From Pezizomycotina sp. ARF18 (taxonomy: Eukaryota > Ascomycota), in contig AZLU01000116.1 in assembly GCA_002224055.1 (NCBI GenBank), forward strand, positions 62,001 to 126,000: a stretch of DNA of 64,000 nucleotides, given 5' to 3'. The notes under the pieces were generated by a model, which worked only from the letters and a program-made list of their open reading frames with translations, was not told the origin of the DNA and did not search any database. The number at the start of each line of letters is the position of its first letter. The stretch's first letter is position 1. Of the stretch, positions 46,879 to 57,187 are shown in pieces. Both the position numbers and the translations under genes were made by a program.

Positions 46879-47684
46879 TGAAGAAACGTCTAACTTTACC
46901 ATTACTCCGGCGGATCATGATCAATCCTTAACGGAGTTGAAGCGGACCTCCGCGCGCTGAAATACGGTACACCCTCTCCGAATCCTCGCATCTTTTAGCA
47001 TCCGGAAAGAGAAAGGAAGCGGAACACGCCATCGAGAGAGTAATCAAGATGACGTAAGAGTCCGGCGTGGGTACGGGGAGCATTCCGGTTATACGGATTA
47101 ACTCTCTAAGCTCCTGCTTTACAGCTCTCAAACATCAGAAAGATAAACTTGAGCGGCGTCGCGAAGACTTCTTCTGCATTACTCAAAGAAGATTTATCCG
47201 CCAGAAAATCCGAGGCCGAGTGCGCGGCCGTATGTTTTGTTTTGGGGCCTCGCGGTGCACAGGAAGTATTACGTCGAGATGCTACGAAGCTGGATGGACG
47301 GTTCCCCGTTATCGGTCTTAAAGCTGTCGAAGGACCGAGACGGAGAGGAGTATGTGGATTTGAAGAAGGGTTGTTATTGGTTTTGAAGCACGTTAGTAAG
47401 AAGAAGGGCGACGATGTTAGGGCGAGGTTTTGGGAGGCGAAGATGGAAGAGGAGAGAATGGGGGGAAGTAGATATGGTGAAGGGGACCGTTTGGTAGGAT
47501 TGGCACCACGGTACGGAGGCTCGAACGTGGATCTAGAGGCGCAGCTGCCTTCATCGAGGTGCTTTAAGCTGGACTCCTCTATGACCGAACTCGCGGAACG
47601 TCGAGTGAGGACCATTTGGTGACTGATATCATCGTTGCGACGGCGGGGTGCATTCTCGTTTTGGCATGTATGGTTTCCTTTTGA
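46596..47684 (+). CDS. Tail-anchored helical protein, cluster member A
   Basis: ATG 46596 gives MGTTNSESDNASSSAS then SGPPSYDESREA, a PPxY-type motif. Further along, in shifted frames, come IEADLRALKYGTPSPNP and KRKEAEHAIERVIKM, aligning with the AELRHHIS and AMDHVLTRI regions of genes B and C. From 47149 the reading is AAVCFVLG, GLLLVLKHVSKKKGDDVRAR with FWEAKMEEE, then SNVDLEAQLPSSRCFKLDSS and MTELAERRVRTIW. One slip later a C-terminal hydrophobic helix follows (DIIVATAGCILVLACMVSF), with TGA at 47682. The D-[IL]-EAQ-[LV] box plus the anchor are shared with B and C. Function unknown; location at a membrane facing the cytosol is inferred from the tail anchor. Confidence 0.6.
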
Positions 47685-48105
47685 TTGATGCGGTTCAAAA
47701 TAAAGATCATATGCGTTTTTCTCTGCGCTATTTATTATAGCTCAATGAGGATCAAACGTATATAGCCTTATCACGATCCAATCAATTCACGTTGAGTACA
47801 TACCGCATGAAAGCCGAAAGGAACAGCTTTCGCCTTTAGGAACCCCAACCCGTCGTCTTCATCTCGTTTTCCATCGTCTTAGATTTCCATTCTCTAGAAC
47901 AGAGTTCAGAGGTTGGTTCACGTGCGATGCCTTAAATTTAGTTTCTTTGCGGTTAATATTGTAGACCTAGAACGCTGCCATAGATGCTCAATCATGATAA
48001 AAGAAAAAGGCTCCTTTTTTCTTAATTTTTTTTTATCCTACTGCCCTCGCTCTGAGCACATAGGATCTAGTAGAAGCAAAGACCTTAGAAGATACATACA
48101 TAACA
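47685..48105. other. Spacer between cluster genes A and B
   Basis: No coding signal. A T-rich tract lies at about 48015-48036, shortly before gene B. Confidence 0.55.
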
Positions 48106-48947
48106 ATGTCCGAAGGATTAAGATCCCTCGCCCAAACGCTCACGAGTGGCTACCCTTCGAGGATCTCACTATTCCCCTTCAACTTACCCGGCAACTTGAA
48201 CGCCCACGATGAGTTCCAACGCCGCCGAACTCCGCCACCACATCAGCGAGGCAGACACCGACCCCACCAAAGCGAAAGATCATTATAAGCTCGACGCGGC
48301 GATGGATCACGTCCTAACTCGCATCAAGTAGACGACGAAAACCCCTCCTCCGACCCTGAGATGAAGAACCTCTTAGCACACGCTGGAGAGAATTACTAGT
48401 GCGGTATTGGGATACTTTAGTCCTCCGTATCCTCGAAAGCGGACTCGAGGGCTGGAACAAAATCCGCCGCGTCAGTATTGGCGTGTTATTATGAAGGTAA
48501 CGATGAGACGGTACCGGTTAAGGTACTTGAAGCCGTGGAAGGTGGGAGAGAAGGGAGTGGAGGATTTAATGAGGGCTTCTTATATTTGGATGGTTGAGAT
48601 TAGGAAGGGCGCTAGGGATCTAGCAGGCGTGGAGTTTTGGGGTGGTAAGCTTGAGAACGGTGTGGAAGGGGATGTAAACGGAGAGGAGAACTGTGGGCCT
48701 GCTAGTCGTGAGAAACCAACGGCTTACACTCCGAATCCTGCGGTTCCTGCGGATAACGATATCGAGGCGCAGGTGCGGCCTCGCCGGCGTCGCTCGAGAA
48801 GCTCGTGCGGACGACGTTTAGGCGGCGGAGGCAGTACAAAAGGTGCGGTGCCGCGAGGCCTGGAGCTGTTTAGGCATCCTCCTATTTCTCGCCGCATTTG
48901 CGCTGTTGATCGCCCTGCCGATATATTTTAGCAGCAAGTATAAATAG
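48106..48947 (+). CDS. Tail-anchored helical protein, cluster member B
   Basis: ATG 48106 gives MSEGLRSLAQTLTSG. After slips the text is NAAELRHHISEADTDPTKAK, YKLDAAMDHVLTRI, PEMKNLLAHAGEN, LLVRYWDTLVLRILESGLEG and WNKIRRVSIGVLL. It continues with EDLMRASYIWMVEIRKGARD and AGVEFWGGKLENG, a Pro/Ala linker, NDIEAQV, SLEKLVRTTFRRRRQYK and a terminal hydrophobic helix (CLGILLFLAAFALLIALPIY) followed by FSSKYK and TAG at 48945. Gene C has the same segments in the same order with high similarity, so B and C arose by tandem duplication. Helix-rich N-terminus, conserved Trp positions and a basic stretch before the anchor suggest a membrane-attached adaptor. No known domain is recognised. Several base slips interrupt the frame. 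Confidence 0.65.
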
Positions 48948-49680
48948 AATTCTTGAGCAAGCGGGCAGTTGTTTATGCTGAGTTCTTCTCCTTTCCCTCC
49001 AAAAAAAAAAAAGACAGCCTTTTTTGTAGATACACTGTGATGATTTGGAGTAACACAGAGTATTTTTGTGATATTTATACCAGTAGATCAACGACGCTCC
49101 GTTTGAGATGGTATAACTATATATGTATATTATATATATAAGTATCGTGAATTACCCATATATATCGTGAGTTTCCTGCTCAGTGTTCCTTACAAAGTGG
49201 CGATGATGGGAAATAAATGATAACTTGACAGGTCTGTCACCTTCAAGTTTCCAACTCTGTAGTGCGGTTAATACTACTAATCTCGAAAGCATTCATGTCC
49301 AAGATATCCATCTTCGTCTTATTTCACAGCCTTAATTGGAGCTAGGCTCGTAGAAGCTCCCGGTTTCTATAATCTTACAGTACATAGATAATGTAGAACT
49401 GCTTTTTTGGTTGCTATCTCTTTCTTCCTCTGTCCTATAACTCAAAGAACAGAGTTCACAGGCCCGAAAGCGATAGCCTGTTCCGCGTGAGCGGTTCCCA
49501 AAAGTTAATTTTGATCCACTTCTATAGCTAGTGGCTCGCCATGGCTAAAGAAGGTGCAACTCATCGTCGTCATGGTCTCGCTGCTATGGACTGAGTGCCA
49601 GCAAGCAAAAACCAACCTAGAATAGACCCAGAAGAAAATACAGATACCCCAAAAGAATCTTGTACATACGATAGAAACAG
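48948..49680. other. Spacer between cluster genes B and C
   Basis: AT-rich, with an A run at about 49001-49012 and a TA-rich stretch at about 49120-49141. A TATA-like stretch is present but there is no clear promoter. No gene. Confidence 0.55.
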
Positions 49681-50771
49681 ATGTCGACGGATTAAAATCC
49701 CTCGCCCTCACCCTAACAAACGAATGCCGTACACCTCAACGATCTCCTCCACCATCGATGAGTTCCAGATCAACCTGCGCGTTGCGGAGCTTCGCTACCA
49801 CATCCGCGTAGCGGATAATCTGCTCTCTACATCTGGCGGGTTCAAGCCGAGGCATGAATATGAAGTAGAGACAGCTATGGACCACGTACTCACGCGCATC
49901 GAGTCTGCCAGCGTGGACATTCGCACGGCGAATAATACCGAGATGAAGGAGCTACTGGCGGGTTCTGGAATGATGTTGTTGATGCGGTATTGGAATTACC
50001 TGCTAGAGAAAATTGTGGATGGTGGAGGGCAGTGGTGGAGTAAAATCCGCCGAGTTAGTAGTGTTATTCTATCGTTGATCTGAAGAAGGGTGGATTTGGA
50101 CGGACGGCGGATGTCGTGATGTGTTTCGTACTAGGATTTTCGAAGGATTGGGAGGGGAGGGATGAGAATGTACCCGCTAAGATGATTGGAATCGTTCAAG
50201 GGAAAGGGGAGGAAGTCGAGGACGTAAGGAGGGCGTGTTACGTCTGGATGAGCGAGATGAGGAGGAAAGAGGGGGATAATGCCGGCGCGGAGTTCTGGAA
50301 GGATAAACTCGAGACCAAAGAGCAAAGGACGAAAACGAGGAGGAAAGAAGCAGCGACTCGGATAAGCCACCGGCGTACGGCGAGATCGGGATCGCTCCGA
50401 CGCCGTATCAGGTTGTCGACATCGAAGCGCAGCTATCACCATCCCGCGGTATTAAAACGCCATCGCTAGAGGAACTGGTGAGACGACGTTTAAGCGGCAC
50501 AGACAGCAGAATGAACGCGGGAAATCGTGCTGCTGCTGCTTGGTTTCCTGCTCCTGGTGGATTGTTCTTGGTGATAGCGTTGCCGCCGGGTTATGATGGG
50601 AAGCAGAAGACGTATGATGAAACAGCGTCGGCGAAGGTTGTGTGGGATCCTGCGAAGGAGAGGTATTACGGGGCGAACAGCAGCAGTAGAAGGGCCGGTA
50701 TGTGTATGGAGAAAGCTTATCGAGCACTGGAAAGGCTTTCTATGAACGGGGCCATCAGATTCCGTTTTTAA
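49681..50771 (+). CDS. Tail-anchored helical protein, cluster member C
   Basis: The start by comparison with gene B is ATG 49681. After a one-base slip the text is DGLKSLALTLTNE. From about 49.75 kb: FQINLRVAELRYHIRVADNL, YEVETAMDHVLTRIESASVD, TEMKELLAGSG, LLMRYWNYLLEKIVDGGGQW and WSKIRRVSS. The next segment (from 50116) gives MCFVLGFSKDWEGRDENV and VRRACYVWMSEMRRKEGDNA with AEFWKDKLE, then DKPPAYGEIG, YQVVDIEAQLSPSR and SLEELVRRR. A hydrophobic tail follows near 50.54-50.59 kb (LLGFLLLV and LVIALPPGY). The frame then stays open to 50771, giving a longer tail than gene B unless a slip hides an earlier stop. Function unknown. Confidence 0.65.
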
Positions 50772-51008
50772 ACATGTCATTAGGAGAGTAGATTTCAAAG
50801 TCTATCTTCCTTACTTGCTCCGTCTTGTGGAATGTTTACACTCTCAATAATATATTATCTTTTGCTGAGAAGAAGAAGCTCGCTACTTTCTATCTATTCT
50901 AGCCTGTAATTTTGAAAAGTCCTATCGCTTCGACGGTAGCGAGGTCAAGGTGTTACAGACAATCCATTAGGCTGAAGCGGCGTTGTGAATGGATGCTTGT
51001 TTTGCCCT

Positions 51009-52481
51009 TCAACCTGAACCGCTCTGGACGTCCCGTATCAATAGCTCCAGATCCTCCTCTTCCTGCCGGTCCACCGTCGCCTCTGCCTCCTTGATCTCTG
51101 GCAAGTCCCCCACGATTCCTTCCAACTCCCTCCTTATCTCCCTCTCCAAATCCCTCCTCACACCCCTAACATCTCCAACCCAAGCTCTAATACTCCCTTC
51201 ATCCCTCAACATCCCCCTACTACTAATCCAATCCGGCCACAACCTTCCTCTCACCACGACACTGTAAACCCCTCTTCTCCAGCATCCTCTTGCAACAAAC
51301 GCACGCGGCTTTACCCGTACCCACGTAGCCGTACAGCGGTTTTATATCGGGTTTATCCGCGAGGTACTGCAGCAGCTGCACCTCCGCGTGCGCTCTACTA
51401 TGCTGCCATAAATCCTGACAGAGCGTTTCGTAGTTATTAAACTCCGGTACGTCTTCTAACAATGAGATTTTAAGGAGGTCGGCTTTTTCGTCGTCGGAGG
51501 TTATACGGCGTAATACACGACTCAGCGAGTTTGTAAAATCAGCTTCCGAAGCTTCGACGCGCGTGTGGATGGTGAAGTCCATGTCCATCTCACCGCCGTA
51601 CTCCGCGTTCGCAAAAATATCCGGAATACTTCCGCGAAGTTGACGAGGTTACGGGCTACCTCGAGCGGTAGCGCATCTTGCGTATATTCTCCGTAAGCAG
51701 TTCCAATCTTCATCACTCCCACTTCCACCATCGCTTTTTTCAGGAGGATCGGGGTTAGCGCTTAAACTCCTCGCCGCGTCCGTGAAATCACCCGTATCGT
51801 GACCGGCTTGCAAAGCGTGCAGGAACGTATCGATCCAATCCCGTACGTAGCCTAATTCATCCACGCCGATGGTACCCGCGGGGATCCAGATTTTGTTGCT
51901 GTACCGAGCTAGCTTTTGCGTTTTCATCTGGATTACGTGGCGGAGGATCATTTCGTGCGCTTCAGCTCGAGGGATGGAGCTGGCGGAGAGGTCGCGGACG
52001 TAACTTATGATGGTGTGGAAGACGGGACCCACTGGTTTTGCTTGAAGTAGTGAGGTTCGGGGTGACCGGTTAGGAGGGTGAGCTTGTGCTGTTGAGTTCC
52101 GTCGGTGGAGGGGGTGTACGCGTATTCGCCGGCTGGAGGAGGAGAAGAGGATGGTGGTTCGATGATGAGAGACGCAGCGACGGGCATACCGGGCGCGTGA
52201 GAGAGTAGCCACGCGATGCTATCGTTGAATCTTATAACGGCGTCCCGGCGGGCATCGGTGAGGTCGGAGCCGAACGTGTACAGCCGTGATGTCCTTTCAT
52301 CAGGATCCTCAGGGTGGTGCGGGGAGGTATGGTCCTGCAGAGTGCGCAGGAAGGCTGCGGTTTCGATGAGGCGCTGGGAGTAGATTGATTTGGAGGTTGT
52401 AGGAGGTGGAGCTGGAGGGGCGATGTCGGTGAATTTGGCCATCTGGTTGGGGAGGAGGTTGAAGAGGATGAAGGGGTCCAT
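51009..52481 (-). CDS. OTT_1508-like deaminase (predicted nucleic-acid deaminase)
   Basis: Start at ATG 52481 (MDPFILFNLLPNQMAKF). The N-terminal 150 residues are helical (SQRLIETAAFLRTL, RFNDSIAWLLSHAPG). A middle part has FHTIISYVRDLSASSIPRAE and YVRDWIDTFLHALQAGHD. The C-terminal zinc-binding deaminase core has SRAHAEVQLLQYL (HAE: zinc ligand plus catalytic Glu), then YGYVGTGKAACVCCKRMLEK (C-x-x-C zinc ligands) and VRGRLWPDWI, the 'H/R-G-x-l-x-x-W' signature of the family, followed by a charged helical tail. OTT_1508-like deaminases are expanded in ascomycetes and are thought to descend from deaminases of bacterial conflict systems. Substrate and role are unknown. All zinc ligands are present. 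The reading frame is interrupted about three times, as in neighbouring genes. A TATA box lies about 155 bases upstream. Confidence 0.85.
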
Positions 52482-52631
52482 GATGAAAACCCGAAAGTGT
52501 AGGTACTTTGGGAAGGGCGGTTGAGCTTGATCTTGGTTAGAGGGCGGCGCTGTAAGTTGATCGCTGAAGCTATTGAGCAATATGGAAGAAAAATTGGAGC
52601 GATGAAGCAATGGGAGGGGATCTCAAAGTCG

Positions 52632-52639
52632 TTTTATAT
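52632..52639 (-). promoter_or_regulatory. TATA box of the deaminase gene
   Basis: TATATAAA on the minus strand lies about 155 bases upstream of the deaminase ATG at 52481. Confidence 0.5.
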
Positions 52640-53145
52640 AGATTCGCGGAGAACTGTCCCCCTCTCGCCTGGGCGAGCAAAGCAAGCGAAAAAGTTCAAC
52701 CACTCGGCGAGATCTGCCACGAACCCAAAAAGCTCGTGTTTCGAAGCGTAGGCTATCAAGAATTGAGTGCGACTGCATGCTCGCGTCCTCGATTTATGAC
52801 TCCATGATCCTTCCCCCAGCTCTAGTAGCTGAAGCCAACTCACAAATACAGGGTACTTCTCTCGACGCGTTGGAAGATCAATTGGCGGGGGAATATCACA
52901 ACGAGGCTCTAGAGTCTCGTTTTCTCCCGAACCTAGATGCAGATCAACTATGACTCCAACGCGCTTGCCACGTCGATCTAGTTTTTATGGAGTCGCGATA
53001 TCAGGTGGTTGCAGCGAGGCGGAGCAGCAGGCAGCTCGCGATCCTAGAATATTAATGGAGGTTTAATTAAAATCTGCGCTATTTGTTATTGGATACTTGA
53101 GGAAAAGGAAATTCCGGCTGTAGTAAACCTCCGAGGACCCTTAAC

Positions 53146-53184
<39 letters not shown>

Positions 53185-53301
53185 AGCTGACGGTTTGGAG
53201 GAACTCGCTCTCCAACCCTCGCAAACTCCAATCCCTGAAAGCAAAATCTCTCAATATCAAACCTCATACACTCCAACCGCCAAAGCCAAGGGAAAACAGC
53301 G
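52640..53301. other. Divergent intergenic region with long poly(A)
   Basis: Lies between the divergently transcribed deaminase and F-box genes. It contains a run of about 34 A at 53146-53179. No gene. Confidence 0.6.
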
Positions 53302-54939
53302 ATGGAAAAGCTCCCGGCAGAGCTTATAGCAGAAGTCAAACATCCCTCTCCTTCCTCATTCCGAATCCTCTTCCTTCCCGAACTCCACTGACAAAAGGTT
53401 CTCCCGATCTCCCAGATCGCCGACTGGACCCTGACTTCCGCCGGCGGCGGTAAACGCTCCGTATCCTCCCTCAGCCTAACCTCCCGCCGTATCCGACACA
53501 ACACCCTCCCGACCCTCTGCCGCTCCATCAGCCTCCGCGATGGATTGGGCGTCGCGAAATCGCAGGTCCGCGCACTGTGCCAGAGCGGCATGGCGGGAAT
53601 ATTCAGCATTTGAGCGTGGGGATCGCGAGTTTTATACCAAAGGGGATGATCGTACATCCACCCCTTCCCCTTCTGTTCCGTTCTCTTTCTCTCTCTCTCT
53701 CCCTCTCCTCTCTCTTTCTTCTACGACGAAACACAATGGGCTTCATCTGACAATTCTTCGCGAGTGGGATGAAAACGAAACAGACGCCATAACAAAAGAA
53801 GCAACCCTAATCTCCTCACTCTCCGGCCTCGCCCACAACGAGCGCAACTACTCCTACGAAGACCACATCCGTCCCTCCATCGATTGGTCGTCTCACACAC
53901 CCTCCATCATCGACTCTTCTATCCTTACGAAGCTGTTTAATGTATGTGCGAACGTCTCGTAAGTCTCAGCTTCCGCAGTATTACGGCGCTGGGACGAATT
54001 TAGTCGATGACGACGGGTACGATACGGGCGGTGGCACGGCGGGGAAGTACGGGAGGGATTACATATACTTGAGTCTGAAGCCGTTCGAGGGGGTGTTTTT
54101 GCGGGGTGTTGCGGAGGTAGTTGATAAGTACGCTTGGAATTCGTTGGAAGGGGTCGAGTTCAAGCTGTGGTCCGCGAGTAGTATCGATCCGTTACTCGAC
54201 TTCGTGACGGCAGCCGGGAAGAAGAAGAAGAAGAAGGGAAAAAGCAGCGGGCCGGTGTCGCTCCTGCAAAAGGCTCGAAAAGTAACCCTGGGGGCAGCGC
54301 ACACCTGTGCCACCGGCGAGCGCGGCGAAGAGGTAAACAGCCACGAGGCCGCTCTATCTGCGATCCACAGGTTGTCCGAACTCTCCCTGGTAACCCTCCG
54401 GCTACGGCGGCAGGACGTTTGACCTCCGTCCACCTCTCCCTCACAAAAGCCCTCGGCCTGAACTCCCCTCCCCTCCAACCCAAGCGGCATCCTCGGCCTC
54501 CGACCTTCACGAACCTCATCAGCCTCTCCTTCGACGACACCCTGCTCTTCGGCTCCGACCTCGAGTCCACCATAATCTCCTCCCCGTCCCTCCTCTGTCT
54601 CAAACTAGAATACGTCGATATCCACAATCACTACGTCCCTCCCCATCCTCTAACAGGTTCGTACGATCTGTGTACGATGACCCAAACGACGATCCCAATT
54701 CGCCAACCTGGGAGTCTGTGTTTACCGTTTGCAGTGAGTATTTGGACATGCTGAGGGAGGCGGAAGTTAACGGGTGCGGGTACTGGGATAGTTTCGGGGG
54801 GGATGAAGTTGGACTCGCGCATAGGCGAGCGAGTATTCGAGGGGTGCTGGGGTTAGGGGTGGGATGGTGTACTCGGGGAGAAAAGGGATTACGTTGCATT
54901 GAGGGGTTGTTGGAGGGCGTTGAGGGGAGAAGGATGTAG
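53302..54939 (+). CDS. F-box/leucine-rich-repeat-like protein
   Basis: Likely SCF ubiquitin-ligase adaptor. Exon 1 (53302-53334) gives MEKLPAELIAE. The intron 53335-53415 (donor GTCAAA, acceptor CCCAG) joins to IADWTLTSAGGGKRSVSSLS, completing an F-box that ends LTSRRIRHNTLPTLCRSISL. Irregular leucine-rich text follows in shifted frames: NIQHLSVGIASFIPKGM, NGLHLTILREWDENETDAI, YIYLSLKPFEGVFLRGVAEV, AALSAIHRLSELSLVTL, LISLSFDDTLLFGSDLE and LLCLKLEYVDIHNHYV. The last part, VFTVCSEYLDMLREAEVNG, ends with TAG at 54937. A run of KKKKKK at about 54.22 kb is a low-complexity insert. About five base slips are needed, at roughly 53.6, 53.72, 53.96, 54.4 and 54.67 kb. The F-box start is the best supported of the three such genes here. 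Confidence 0.72.
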
Positions 54940-57187
54940 CGAATTCTCTCATGTATGGTTTTTCTCAAGGGCTTTCTTTTCTTCTCCGGGTTCATAAAGG
55001 CATCAATGAAGGTGCTCTTAATAATGAATGAAAAGGAGCTGCTTTCCTGCGAAAGTGTTTCTTTTAAGGCAAAGAACGTTAGTGTGGTGAACCGGACTAC
55101 ACTGTCTTATTGCTCAAGTAGTAGATCCCAAAGGCTCTTTTTAATCGGGTCAAATAAGATATTTTTGTGAGGATTTGAATGTTTTTATCTTTTATTATTT
55201 ATTTATTATTGCATGAGAAATCAACCGGGAGCTTTTTTTGTCTTTTTTTCTCTTTAGACCAGAGGCACCGAAAAAAAAAAAAAAAAAAAAAAAAGATGGA
55301 TAGTATGCTATTGTATTTTTCATGCAACTAGTGCTACGAGTCGTGACGTGAATGCTCTAGACCTGGAGATCTCGAATATATATATGTATTCTCTCGGAGC
55401 CCGAACGGGTACCTTTCTTCGGGGGTGGCGGAAAGCCTTGGCTATCCTCCTCATCATTGAACGTGCTTCGGAACGATCAGGACCCTTAACCTCCGCGCCA
55501 CCATCGGCACGCTTCCTGATTGGAACTCCCGCGCGCGACCGCTGGAGCGTTGTAGCATGCGACGGCAGCCTCCACCAGCCTCTTGCGGTCGTAGAGTTCG
55601 AGCGAACGCTTGAGGTATTTTGGGTTCTCCCATTTTCAAGGTAGAGTTCTTTCTTGAGAGTGTCAAGGATTCTGGCATTCTCGAATCATGGTGTCTCAGG
55701 GCGCCGCACAATAACGCGGAGCGCGGCTATCGCCCAGAAAATGGATGGCGGTGTTTTGCCTACTGTGCGCGAGAGGGAGACAAGTATGAGGACGTGCCTC
55801 GAGGAGGGGGAAGTGATACGCGTATCGCGCGGGGCGTGGTGCTATAAGAAAGCTCCGAGAGGATGAACATCCGTTCAGCACTCTAGTTTGAAGTGAGCGG
55901 ACGGCTGTTGGGTAAAATTGCCCTCCATTCTACGTCGTCGTGAGTAAGAAGTGATGAGTGAACAAAAAACCGGAAGAGGGCTATTGGCGAATTCCTTCGA
56001 ACTCCTAACACCCCTATTTTCCCCCGAAAGACGAGCTTATCAGAAGGAAAGAATGAGAGTTGGTTGCGGAGCGATACCGATGACCTCCAACCGCCTATTC
56101 GAGTTCCGTTCGATACCATCTTCGAAGACTCGGATGGGGGATTGTTTGACGCGTCTAAGAAATGTTCGCCACACGAGGATAAGAAGAACGATATGGAAGG
56201 AAGCCCCTGGAAACAGGGTTCCTTTTCGATTAAAGCCTGAGTTTGGGCAAGCAGCCCTCTTGGCTTTTTGAGCAACCATCACTGAAGTCTGAATTCCGAA
56301 ATATTTAGGCGTCTGAACCCCAGCTGGCGAGAATTGGATCAAAGTGTCCCGTGTCGGGTTCCTGGCGTGTTAGCGGTCTAGCTGACGCGTATGTTGAGGG
56401 CACGTTACGTTGGAGGAGAGTCCGAGGAAGGTCCCGTGAGCGGCGCGGATGAGGAAGAACCCGAGGAGGAAGAGATGAAATGTTGTCCTTGCGCCTGTCG
56501 ATGGTAAAAAAAAAAAAAAAAAAGCTTAAGGGGCAAAAAAAAAAAAAAAATATAAAATAATAAAACAAAAAAATAATTTTGAATTGTAATTCAGCCAAAA
56601 CGAAGCCACAAAATCTCCCCAAGGAACCAGTCTGTAACCACTCCCCAGGCGCTGAGAATTCCTTCGAGTCATCCCCCGGAGACCCAGAGAGGAGAGAAGG
56701 CCTTCGAATCCTTTTTCCCCTTGATGTCGTCCTTCCGTTGTCTCGGAGTGTTGAGAAATATAATTCGTGGAAGACGGACAGCTACTGCCGTTTTTTCTCT
56801 CTGGGCCTCACCCTTTTTTTTCTTGACCCACCAAAATGAGAGTCCTTTTTTTTTTTTTTTTCACCCCCTAAAAGTAAGTGAGAGGAGAACTCCTCGCCCA
56901 AATTTAACTCGCCAAAGACTTTCTCCACACGTTAGCAAACAACCACACCGCAAATAAGAAAGGAAAGGAAAAGGGTAAGGGAGAAGAGAGAAAAAAAGAA
57001 AGGGTTAACTTGAATATCCACGAGGAATCTAGCCCATCATCGTCATCACAACCACTCCCCCCCTAAACTGCATGTCGAACGACAAACAATCAGGCATCTT
57101 GTCCTCCTCTTCGTTATTCTTTTCCGTATTGACTAATCGTTTGTCAGAAGAAGCAGAGAAAGGAGATATCGTTTTTTTTTTCAAAGG
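54940..57187. other. Intergenic region rich in A/T homopolymers, with a possible minus-strand coding remnant
   Basis: On the minus strand, around 55.69-55.50 kb, two overlapping frames read like a natural protein: NARILDTLKKELYLEN, then NPKYLKRSLELYDRKRLVEA and AVACYNAPAVARGSS. This may be part of a small gene interrupted by slips. The family is not recognised. Other frames of 100-130 codons at 55.88-56.28 kb occur on both strands and cannot be told apart from chance. Homopolymer runs lie at about 55270-55294 (A), 56506-56523 (A), 56536-56550 (A) and 56845-56860 (T). Confidence 0.35.

Noticed and set aside
47106-47615. 169-codon minus-strand open frame
   Set aside because: Antisense to gene A, whose plus-strand text shares motifs with genes B and C.
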